Notes under the pieces: generated by a model
Told to the model about the DNA's origin: nothing
The model's database searches: none
Seen by the model: the letters and a program-made list of their open reading frames with translations, nothing else
Translations under genes and position numbers: made by a program
Assembly: GCF_024347215.1 (NCBI RefSeq)
Contig: NZ_AP025282.1
Coordinates: forward strand, 4,154,001 to 4,218,000
Length of the DNA stretch: 64,000 nucleotides
Source of the DNA: Aliamphritea ceti
Lineage (GTDB): Bacteria > Pseudomonadota > Gammaproteobacteria > Pseudomonadales > Balneatricaceae
Direction of reading: 5' to 3'
In this document: piece after piece, positions 1-7,356 of the stretch
Layout of the letters: the number at the start of each line of letters is the position of its first letter
Numbering within the stretch: the first letter of the stretch is position 1

Positions 1-1
1 C

Positions 2-238
2 GGTGTTAAAGAAGTACGTGCCTGGACTGTAAAAATTGGCGCAACAGCACCGGAAGGCGCGGGCGTTATCCACACAGATTTCCAAAGAGGCTTCATCAAG
101 GCTGAAGTTGTTAGCTACGACCACTACATCGAACATAACGGTGAACAAGGCGCGAAAGATGCTGGCAAATTACGCATAGAAGGAAAAAGCTACATCATGC
201 AAGATGGTGACGTGGTTCACTACCGCTTCAACGTCTGA
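2..238 (+). CDS. ychF: Redox-regulated ATPase YchF, C-terminal fragment
   Basis: This is the last 78 codons of a gene cut by the window's left edge, read in frame from base 2 to a TGA at 236-238. The translation carries the conserved C-terminal TGS-type region of YchF/OLA1, with GAGVIHTDFQRGF, then KDAGKLRIEGKSY, and the terminal DGDVVHYRFNV. YchF is a cytoplasmic ribosome-associated P-loop ATPase of the Obg family involved in translation and stress responses (family knowledge). The nucleotide-binding domain lies outside the window. A strong terminator follows 12 bases later, so ychF ends its transcript. Confidence 0.93.
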   Translation, partial: GVKEVRAWTVKIGATAPEGAGVIHTDFQRGFIKAEVVSYDHYIEHNGEQGAKDAGKLRIEGKSYIMQDGDVVHYRFNV

Positions 239-250
239 AGACTTTCTGAG

Positions 251-287
251 AAAAAGCCCTGCGCATTATCTGCCCAGGGCTTTTTTT
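251..287 (+). terminator. Rho-independent terminator of ychF
   Basis: The stem AAGCCCTG (254-261) pairs with CAGGGCTT (275-282) and is followed by a run of T, starting 12 bases after the ychF stop codon. The 5' A-run also pairs with part of the T-run, so the signal could work in both directions. Confidence 0.9.
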
Positions 288-473
288 ACGTCTGAATATC
301 CTGATAGGCACTTGCTTTAATGCTTGCGAGCCATTAAATTTCAGCCATGCCTGATGGCATCCATGTTCGCGGAAAGGGCTGCGCCCAAGCTTCACACATC
401 CATGATTAATCCGAGATCAGCTTTGATCCAGCCTGTTATGCGGACGCAGGAATGATGCTATTTCGGAGCAATT

Positions 474-1751
474 ATGTCTAAAGAACGCACGCCAGTTAAA
501 TCAAGCCAGCAGTTAACGCCCCCCGCTGCTCCCCGCAATATTTTTCACGGCAAACTCAATCTTGAGCAACAAAAGAAACGTGCTAAAGAACTGCTCAAAA
601 AAATTCGTGATGAAGACCCCGAAGCCATTCATCGTTTCAATCAGCACCCCCGCTCAGATCAGCTATTAGATTCAATTCAACTCGGTCACTGCCAACTGAT
701 TATCGCCAGAGAAAACGGCTTTAATAGCTGGCCAGCGATGAAAACGCACATTGAGAGCCTGCAACTTAACTCCCACACACCGGATAGTAACGACACCTTA
801 CATATCCGTTGCGGACACGACATTCAGCATGGCCTTAAACTGGCAGGCTTCTGCGGTGAGTACCTGGCTTTTTTTGATCCGTTTTGTCAGGGCCCCGTCC
901 GAGACCTACCGCTTGAACAACTCATCAGATTACGCAGCCAGTTCGCAGCAGAAACTTACTCACTGGACATTGCCGACACCACTGCACAAGCTGAGAACGC
1001 TTATGCCCCCTTACAGGCTTATCAGTCTTCACCTGATACACAAAAATGGCAAAGAATAGCTCTCTGGTTTGAACACGACAGCTATGACCAGCTTATTCTC
1101 GCATTTTTGCTGAGCTTTTTTTCACGCCACGCCCCCAACGCACCTCTGGAGCTGATCTGCGTCGATCAGATACCCGGAGTTCAGGACTTTATTGGCCTCG
1201 GACAATTATCTCCTGAGCTATTCCACTATCTTTGGGATAACCAACGCAAACCTGTCTCTCAGGCTCAGCTAACCCTGGGGGAAACTGTCTGGCAAGCGCT
1301 CTGCGCCGAAACCTCAGCTCCATTACAGCAATTATCTGCCTCAGGCACTCCGGCAATACCTTTAATGGCAAAAGCCCTGCAACGCCACCTTGCTGAGCTT
1401 CCAGACACACGAACCGGTCTGAGCTTAACCGAAACCCTTGCTCTGCAGTTACTCGACGACACAGGCCCGATAACTGTCGGTAAACTCTTCGGTGTTTACA
1501 TGCGGGAACGGGAACCTCTGCCCTGGTTAGGTGATTTAATGTTCTGGGCTATTATCAGAACACTGATTGACGCCCGACAACCACTGATCAAGATTATTTC
1601 TGAAAACGCTGAATGGCCACGACAGGAAATCTGTATAACTGATATCGGCCAGCAAGTACTCAGCGGCAAACTTAATTACCTCAGCCTGATGAAATCCCCC
1701 CGATGGGTGGGAGGAATATGCATCCCGGCAGCGACTCAAAGTAACCTCTGA
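474..1751 (+). CDS. DUF1835 domain-containing protein
   Basis: This 425-residue soluble protein starts at an ATG 5 bases after a GGAG ribosome-binding site. Residues 1-95 are basic and helical and resemble the N-terminal segment that often precedes DUF1835. From about residue 105 the protein reads LHIRCGHDIQHGLKLAGFCG, then FFDPFCQGPV, the typical DUF1835 opening. The middle contains WFEHDSYDQLIL, and the C-terminal part resembles the paired DUF3658-like helical region. The biochemical function of the family is unknown. There is no signal peptide or membrane segment. It stands alone between the ychF terminator and the tRNA array, apparently as a single-gene unit. Confidence 0.75.
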   Translation: MSKERTPVKSSQQLTPPAAPRNIFHGKLNLEQQKKRAKELLKKIRDEDPEAIHRFNQHPRSDQLLDSIQLGHCQLIIARENGFNSWPAMKTHIESLQLNSHTPDSNDTLHIRCGHDIQHGLKLAGFCGEYLAFFDPFCQGPVRDLPLEQLIRLRSQFAAETYSLDIADTTAQAENAYAPLQAYQSSPDTQKWQRIALWFEHDSYDQLILAFLLSFFSRHAPNAPLELICVDQIPGVQDFIGLGQLSPELFHYLWDNQRKPVSQAQLTLGETVWQALCAETSAPLQQLSASGTPAIPLMAKALQRHLAELPDTRTGLSLTETLALQLLDDTGPITVGKLFGVYMREREPLPWLGDLMFWAIIRTLIDARQPLIKIISENAEWPRQEICITDIGQQVLSGKLNYLSLMKSPRWVGGICIPAATQSNL

Positions 1752-1824
1752 TCAGCTTCCTAAACGGTGACAAATCAACACAAACTTTTCTCATAGAAAT
1801 TTGTGATTTTTGGCCTCTAATCAG

Positions 1825-1853
1825 TTGACAGACATATGAAAAAAGAGAATAAT
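1825..1853 (+). promoter_or_regulatory. Sigma-70 promoter of the tRNA array
   Basis: A perfect -35 TTGACA (1825-1830) is followed after 17 bases by a -10-like AATAAT (1848-1853) and then a GC-rich CGCGACC stretch. That stretch resembles the discriminator of stringently controlled stable-RNA promoters. The first tRNA begins 22 bases downstream. Confidence 0.75.
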
Positions 1854-1875
1854 TCGCGACCTCGATAAGTGCTAA

Positions 1876-1952
1876 GGCAATATAGCTCAGCTGGTTAGAG
1901 CATCGCATTCATAATGCGAGGGTCGCAGGTTCGAGTCCCGCTATTGCCACCA
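1876..1952 (+). tRNA. tRNA-Met (CAT), copy 1
   Basis: This is a 77-nt cloverleaf with acceptor GGCAATA pairing to TATTGCC and an encoded CCA. The anticodon loop is TTCATAA (CAT) and the T-loop is GGTTCGAGTCC. The body resembles elongator tRNA-Met rather than the initiator, because the anticodon stem lacks the initiator's three G-C pairs. Confidence 0.95.
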
Positions 1953-1970
1953 TGCCCCTATCGTATCTGC

Positions 1971-2045
1971 TGGGATATCGCCAAGCGGTAAGGCAACGGG
2001 TTTTGATCTCGTCATGCGGAGGTTCGAATCCTCCTATCCCAGCCA
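1971..2045 (+). tRNA. tRNA-Gln (TTG), copy 1
   Basis: This is a 75-nt cloverleaf with acceptor TGGGATA/TATCCCA and an encoded GCCA end. The anticodon loop TTTTGAT gives TTG (Gln). The weak U-A first acceptor pair is typical of bacterial tRNA-Gln. Confidence 0.95.
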
Positions 2046-2068
2046 TTAATTCTGAAAAGAATTAATAT

Positions 2069-2145
2069 GGCAATATAGCTCAGCTGGTTAGAGCATCGCA
2101 TTCATAATGCGAGGGTCGCAGGTTCGAGTCCCGCTATTGCCACCA
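2069..2145 (+). tRNA. tRNA-Met (CAT), copy 2
   Basis: The 77 nt are identical to the copy at 1876-1952, including the encoded CCA. This points to a recent tandem duplication of the Met-Gln pair. Confidence 0.95.
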
Positions 2146-2157
2146 TGTTTATGTAGT

Positions 2158-2232
2158 TGGGATATCGCCAAGCGGTAAGGCAACGGGTTTTGATCTCGTC
2201 ATGCGGAGGTTCGAATCCTCCTATCCCAGCCA
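2158..2232 (+). tRNA. tRNA-Gln (TTG), copy 2
   Basis: The 75 nt are identical to the copy at 1971-2045. It lies 12 bases after the second tRNA-Met. Confidence 0.95.
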
Positions 2233-2254
2233 TAAACGTGTTTAAGATCGGTGT

Positions 2255-2329
2255 TGGGATATCGCCAAGCGGTAAGGCAACGGGTTTTGATCTCGTCATG
2301 CGGAGGTTCGAATCCTCCTATCCCAGCCA
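2255..2329 (+). tRNA. tRNA-Gln (TTG), copy 3
   Basis: This third identical tRNA-Gln(TTG) ends the five-gene array. It follows copy 2 directly, without an intervening tRNA-Met, so the order is Met-Gln-Met-Gln-Gln. Confidence 0.95.
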
Positions 2330-2982
2330 TCTTTTCTTACCTACCTTTTATTACCATACTTATTACTATCTACTGATACATGCTATTGGCAACCTAAGTG
2401 CGCCTGTTAATACAATGATGTTTCTTTCATAATTAAACGTAAAAAATACGCCAGAAAAATAACTGATATTTCTGCAATCACGACTTACCTGCCTGCAATC
2501 TATCAGCTCACCCGCAACACAGATCACTATACACCGCAGCCTCTTCATACTGCCCTTCATCATTTTCCCGATACTACTTTATAAAATTCCTTTTAAGAGC
2601 TCCTTTTAAGAGCTCTTCATATTTCTCTGCCGGACTTACTCTCCAAACCCGACTTTATATTCGAAACAAACATAGACATATTCAAACAGGCAATCTTTTT
2701 AGACGCTGCAAAAAAATGGAAATTTATTCATAAACCAACAGCTCATTGATGACTTTGTTAATCGGCCATTCAAACGCTATATATCATTATTGTAACTGCC
2801 CGTTCGGGACCTGCTGTATATATCTTCGAACAACACCTGTCTGAAATTGTGAAAACATCATGGATTTCAGTTATTAAACAGAAAAGCCACTGACAGGCAA
2901 AAACAAACGGGCTACACTTGCTTCTTAAGAAGATAAAAAATAACAAGAAGTCCACTTAAAAACGTATAACTGTGCCCAAAAT
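2330..2982. other. AT-rich intergenic region without a gene
   Basis: These 650 bases between the tRNA array and the FimX-like gene show no convincing coding frame on either strand. The only structure noted is a 13-base tandem duplication at 2591-2616 that ends in the palindrome AAGAGCTCTT. No clear promoter for the downstream gene could be chosen by eye. Confidence 0.6.
2591..2616. repeat. 13-bp tandem duplication
   Basis: TTTTAAGAGCTCC (2591-2603) is immediately repeated as TTTTAAGAGCTCT (2604-2616). The second copy, with the next base, forms the palindrome AAGAGCTCTT. Confidence 0.8.
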
Positions 2983-5103
2983 ATGAAGATTGAAAGCAGC
3001 CTACCGGAAGCTACAATACGCCTTGCCATGAACGGCGACCGGCAACGATCACGGCAAAACGTTTATATTCTGTTTGTTGGTCTGAATGAACAGGAAATAT
3101 CTCCTCTTCTGGCAATACTTAAACAAGTCAGACTAGTACCCCGCAGTAAAAATATTCATAACCCACGCCAATTTGCCAGAGCACTGAGCGAACGCTCCTG
3201 GGATCTGATCATCAGTCAGCAAACGGCAAAAGACATCAGTGCGAAACATGTCCAACAGATGGTACAGCGGCTGGACAAAGATATTCCTATTATCCAGCTA
3301 GTTGCTAACAACACCCGTCAGGCCAATATTCTGGGCATTCGTGACGGCATGGCAGCAGTTGCTTCTCTGGGTGAAACGGAACTCCTTTTATTACAAATTC
3401 ATCAGCAGTTACAGCATCTTGATAGCCGCAAGCAGGTCCGGCAGTTAGAAGCCCTGCTCGCTGAAGCAGAAAAAAACAATCAGCGCCTGGCAGATAATTC
3501 CCGTTCAGCGATCATCTACCTCAATCTGGTAATGGCGCCTATTTTCAGTAACGAGTCATGTCATGAACTGCTGGCAATTGACGATGCAAATATTCTGCAG
3601 CGCCATGGTCTTCTGAGTTTTATCGCACCCGATCATCACAATGAATTTAATAACTTATTGTCTGGCTTACAGCACCGTGCCGGTGAAGGTGATGCCATTG
3701 AGCTAATAGCACGACGTAGCGATGGCACTCAGTTTAAAACTCTGGTTGAAGTTAAACACAGCCGCTTCAGAAATCAGGACTGCATTCAGTTAGTTTTCAA
3801 ACCTGACGAGTACGGTGAAACAGAATCACTGGAAAACATCGATACCGCTACCCGGCTGCGCGATAAGCACTATCTGCTTGATAAACTCGAAATGACGGCA
3901 CAACGGGCGTTACTGGGTGGTGCTGACGCAAACTTACTCTATATACGTCTGGATAACTTCCAGGATCTGCAGGATGCCTTGCAGCAAGGCTCAGATATCA
4001 TGATGGCTGAGCTGGCAACACTGTTTCGTGACAAAGTCAGCCAGACACATACCTGCTCTCGACTGGAACGAGATGTATTTGCCATTCTTTACCAGGATGC
4101 AAACCTGGATAAAACCATGCGTATCGCTGAACTGATTCGCCAGGCCATTATAAAAGAAGGCAGAGACGTTGCCGGTACCGGACTGAACATTCAGTGCAGC
4201 ATTGGTATTACCGGCATTAATGACAATGCTCCTCACTATCTAGAACTGATTGACCGAGCGGAAGAAGCGGCCAATGCAGCTCTTGCAGCAAACAAAAACG
4301 GCATCAGTTTTTATCAGGCACCGGCCAAAGTTGCAGAAGACAATTCAGATGATGCGGTTGAGCTTATCCGCGACGCTATGGTCGAAGACAGCTTCAGTCT
4401 GCACTTTCAGCCCATCGTCTGTTTACGTGCACATAAAGGCATTGGTAACTATGAAGTACTGTTGCGACTGCAAGATGAAGATCATGCTGACGGCATTTCT
4501 CCCAGCGACTTCATTGCCAGCCTCGACAGTTCTACAACCAGTGTACGGCTCGATAAATGGGTCATCGAGCATAGCCTGAGAAAAATCAAGGAAGGTCTGA
4601 AAAATGACCTTACATCCCGACTGTTTATTAATCTGACAACCAGCAGCTTACAGTCACCACAGATGCTCAGCTGGTTCAGACAAACTCTTGATCAGGAAAA
4701 CATCCCGGCGAAACTTATCTGCCTGCAAATCAGTGAAACTGATCTACAGGAAAATCAGGCGGCTGCAACTAAGTTCATTACCGGTGTACGTAAACTAGGC
4801 TGCAAAATTTGCGTCAAGCATTTCGGTAAATCTGATGACTCTGAAAAGCTCTGCGCTAAAACTAAGCCCGATCTGGTCAAGCTGGATCAGAATTATCTGA
4901 CAGATATTAATCTCGAAGGTAAAACCAACCCTGCCTTTACCGACCGGATTAAGCGGCTGAACAGCGATAAAATTGCCTGTATTGCGCCAATGGTTGAAGA
5001 TACCCGTATGCTAAGCCGACTCTGGCAAGCCGGTGTCCCTTTTATTCAGGGCTATTATCTGCAACCCCCGAAACCGGAAATGTCTTACGACTTCTTTGAT
5101 TGA
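2983..5103 (+). CDS. FimX-like degenerate GGDEF/EAL c-di-GMP effector
   Basis: This 706-residue protein has the architecture and length of Pseudomonas FimX (about 690 residues). It has a receiver-like N-terminus (about 25-145), a PAS-like segment (about 170-270), a GGDEF domain (about 285-440) and an EAL domain (about 450-700). The GGDEF signature is replaced by ERDVF (362-366), so cyclase activity is unlikely. The EAL motif reads EVL (491-493), as in FimX, and the DDFG metal-site motif is KHFG, so phosphodiesterase activity is also unlikely. In FimX such a domain binds c-di-GMP and controls type IV pilus assembly at a cell pole (family knowledge). No pilus genes are nearby. Orthology to FimX is inferred from architecture and the EVL signature, so no symbol is given. 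Confidence 0.75.
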   Translation: MKIESSLPEATIRLAMNGDRQRSRQNVYILFVGLNEQEISPLLAILKQVRLVPRSKNIHNPRQFARALSERSWDLIISQQTAKDISAKHVQQMVQRLDKDIPIIQLVANNTRQANILGIRDGMAAVASLGETELLLLQIHQQLQHLDSRKQVRQLEALLAEAEKNNQRLADNSRSAIIYLNLVMAPIFSNESCHELLAIDDANILQRHGLLSFIAPDHHNEFNNLLSGLQHRAGEGDAIELIARRSDGTQFKTLVEVKHSRFRNQDCIQLVFKPDEYGETESLENIDTATRLRDKHYLLDKLEMTAQRALLGGADANLLYIRLDNFQDLQDALQQGSDIMMAELATLFRDKVSQTHTCSRLERDVFAILYQDANLDKTMRIAELIRQAIIKEGRDVAGTGLNIQCSIGITGINDNAPHYLELIDRAEEAANAALAANKNGISFYQAPAKVAEDNSDDAVELIRDAMVEDSFSLHFQPIVCLRAHKGIGNYEVLLRLQDEDHADGISPSDFIASLDSSTTSVRLDKWVIEHSLRKIKEGLKNDLTSRLFINLTTSSLQSPQMLSWFRQTLDQENIPAKLICLQISETDLQENQAAATKFITGVRKLGCKICVKHFGKSDDSEKLCAKTKPDLVKLDQNYLTDINLEGKTNPAFTDRIKRLNSDKIACIAPMVEDTRMLSRLWQAGVPFIQGYYLQPPKPEMSYDFFD

Positions 5104-5137
5104 TCACATAACTCTACAAACTGATTCTACGGATACA

Positions 5138-5171
5138 AAAAAGGCTGATTACATATGTAATCAGCCTTTTT
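5138..5171. terminator. Bidirectional terminator between the FimX-like gene and serB
   Basis: This is a perfect 34-base palindrome. The arms AAAAAGGCTGATTACAT and ATGTAATCAGCCTTTTT meet at 5154/5155. A-run and T-run flanks place a U-tract on both strands, which suits the two convergent genes. Confidence 0.93.
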
Positions 5172-5192
5172 AAAAATTCTGCTCAGTCAGTC

Positions 5193-6443
5193 TTATTTAG
5201 CAGACATTCGTTCCTGAAGCGTGTCCCGGTCACGGAAACCGATCAGATACAAAATGCCATCTAAGCCTAATGTAGAAATCGCCTGCTTGGCACTCTGCCG
5301 CACCAGAGGCTTGGCCCGAAATGCAATTCCCAGACCGGCAATAGACAGCATAGGCAAGTCATTTGCACCATCACCAACAGCAATGGTCTGTTCCAGGCTC
5401 ACACCTTCTTTCCCGGCGATTTCCCGCAGCAGCTGCGCCTTACGCTGACCGTCGACAACAGTGCCTACAACATTACCGGTAACTTTACCGTCGACAATTT
5501 CCAATTCATTAGCATGCACATAATCAAAGCCCATTTTCTGTTGTAAGAAACGGCCAAAATAATTAAAACCACCAGACAAAATAGCCGTTTTGAAACCCAG
5601 CGCTTTCAGGTTGGCAACTAACTCTTCAACACCTTCAGTCAGTGGTAAGCGAGCTGCAACTTGCTCCAGTACAGATTCATCCAGCCCTTTCAGCAGAGCC
5701 ATACGACGTGCGAAGCTTTCAGTAAAATCAATCTCGCCACGCATTGCGGATTCAGTAATGGCAATAACCTGCTCACCAACACCGGCTTCTTTTGCCAGCT
5801 CATCAATAACTTCCGCTTCAATCAGCGTTGAATCCATATCAAACACAACCAGGCGACGATTACGGCGGTAGATGTCGTCTTTCTGAATCGCAATATCGAT
5901 ATCCATCTCTTTTGCCAAGCCAAGGAATGCTGTTCGCAGCTCTTCAGTGTCACCTGGCATCCCCCGTACAGAAAACTCTACACAGGCGCGAGTTTTCGCA
6001 GCCGGATCAGCATCCAGAGCAACCCGACCGGAAAGCCGGCTGATATTATCTATATTTAAGCCATGATCGGCCGCCACACGGGACAGCTCTGCAATATGCT
6101 CAGCACTGATCTTACGGGCCAGCAAAGTAATGATATGCCGGGTTTTACCCTGTTCCTCAACCCACTGAGAATATGCTGCATCATCCACTGGATCAAAGCT
6201 AACCTGTACACCCAGCTCATGGGCTTTGAATAAAACATCCCGCAACAACGGTGATGATTCAGCTCCAGCCGGAACACCAATCAGAATCCCCAGCGACAGA
6301 GAATCATGAATAACAGCCTGACCAATATCTAAAATATCTACTGCATATTCAGCAAGCATGGCAGTAATAGATGAAGTGACACCGGGCTTATCTACCCCGG
6401 TAATTTTCAGTAACAGAATTTCACTGACAGACTTGGTGTTCAC
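5193..6443 (-). CDS. serB: Phosphoserine phosphatase SerB
   Basis: SerB dephosphorylates O-phosphoserine in the last step of serine synthesis in the cytoplasm. The N-terminal half has ACT-type regulatory folds (ITGVDKPGVTSSITAML; a second ACT-like region follows). The C-terminal half is a HAD phosphatase with nucleophile motif VFDMDSTLIEAEVIDELA, then AILSGGFNYF, and the metal site AVGDGANDLPML. The long two-ACT form is usual in pseudomonads and relatives. Start choice: the GTG at 6443 (protein MNTKSVSEIL...) has an AGTGAG ribosome-binding site. An ATG at 6461 and a GTG at 6476 are in frame but lack one. The gene lies 143 bases after the export cluster on the same strand and is probably transcribed separately. 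Confidence 0.93.
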   Translation of the reverse strand: MNTKSVSEILLLKITGVDKPGVTSSITAMLAEYAVDILDIGQAVIHDSLSLGILIGVPAGAESSPLLRDVLFKAHELGVQVSFDPVDDAAYSQWVEEQGKTRHIITLLARKISAEHIAELSRVAADHGLNIDNISRLSGRVALDADPAAKTRACVEFSVRGMPGDTEELRTAFLGLAKEMDIDIAIQKDDIYRRNRRLVVFDMDSTLIEAEVIDELAKEAGVGEQVIAITESAMRGEIDFTESFARRMALLKGLDESVLEQVAARLPLTEGVEELVANLKALGFKTAILSGGFNYFGRFLQQKMGFDYVHANELEIVDGKVTGNVVGTVVDGQRKAQLLREIAGKEGVSLEQTIAVGDGANDLPMLSIAGLGIAFRAKPLVRQSAKQAISTLGLDGILYLIGFRDRDTLQERMSAK

Positions 6444-6586
6444 GGTATTCTCACTTCTCATCAAACGGCCGGGCACGGCCAGAGGTAATTCAGTTATTCC
6501 AAAAATCTATCCGGAATCACTGTAAGAAGCGGCGATTATAGCAGATGTCGCTTTCAAGATAATAGCTGTCGCATTAAAGCGAAGAC

Positions 6587-7351
6587 TCAACCTTTATCTG
6601 CTAAGGACTCAGCTGTAAATTCAACCCTGCAACGCACACCAGCTGCCAGTGCCTGGCCTTCATTATCCAACTCAACTGTCACTGCAAAAGTATTACTGGC
6701 AGCATCAATTACCGGATCAAGAATCTTAACTTCTCCCGGAAAACCATCACCCTGGCCATCGGCGAACAGAATAACTGGCATGCCTTTACTGACCTGCCCA
6801 TAGTACTGAGCCTCAATAACCACCTCAGCATGTAACGGGTTCAGACTGACCACCTTCAGAAACGGCATATCATCAACAAATTCACCTGGCTCTTTAAGAC
6901 GTTCAACAACCACTCCGGCAAAAGGGCTACGCGTTTCCCGCTGTTTCAGACGTACCTGTGCTTCCTTCGCCAAAAACTGCGCTAACCGCTGCTCAGTTAA
7001 CATTTCATCCTGTTCATGATCAGAAATAAGGTTCTTGCGGTACAGTTCTTCATTACGCTTAACCTTACGGCGGGCAAAATCCAGCTTAGCCCGGGCAGTA
7101 TCCAGCGCGGCTTTTTCCACTGAAGAATTCAGCGTCATCAGCACCTGGCCTTTTTTTATTACATCTCCACGTTGCACCTTCAGCTGACGTACAACACCAG
7201 GAACTTCACTGCTTAGCTCAGCTTCCAGACTAGGTTCAAGCAAGCAGCTCAGTTGCCCCTGATCCAACGTACTTACTTCTGCCTGTACATTCACAGTCAG
7301 CCCCAGCAAGGTTGCTAATACAGTACTTTGTAAGAAGAAGCTTCTAGCCAT
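6587..7351 (-). CDS. Periplasmic HlyD/RND-type adaptor protein of the export cluster
   Basis: This 254-residue protein has a Sec signal peptide (about 1-24, ending VNVQA). A lipoyl half-motif follows (SSEVPGVVRQLKVQRGDVIKKGQVLMTL), then a coiled-coil hairpin (about 75-125), the second lipoyl half (TRSPFAGVVVERLKEPGEFV) and a beta-barrel region (about 155-245). It is short for a membrane fusion protein and lacks an extended membrane-proximal domain. No inner-membrane pump is encoded beside it. It is the last gene of the cluster, 5 bases after the SecA-like gene, so the two are probably translationally coupled. As one of three lipoyl-hairpin proteins in the cluster, it may help bridge the periplasm to the TolC-type channel (inference). 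Confidence 0.85.
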   Translation of the reverse strand: MARSFFLQSTVLATLLGLTVNVQAEVSTLDQGQLSCLLEPSLEAELSSEVPGVVRQLKVQRGDVIKKGQVLMTLNSSVEKAALDTARAKLDFARRKVKRNEELYRKNLISDHEQDEMLTEQRLAQFLAKEAQVRLKQRETRSPFAGVVVERLKEPGEFVDDMPFLKVVSLNPLHAEVVIEAQYYGQVSKGMPVILFADGQGDGFPGEVKILDPVIDAASNTFAVTVELDNEGQALAAGVRCRVEFTAESLADKG

Positions 7352-7356
7352 CTTGA

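Noticed and set aside
1189..1739. Several 60-75-codon minus-strand open frames opposite the DUF1835 gene
   Set aside because: They overlap a recognised gene in antisense and have no ribosome-binding sites or motifs.
2102..2432. Short open frames crossing the tRNA array
   Set aside because: They are built from tRNA sequence and its repeats, so they are not proteins.
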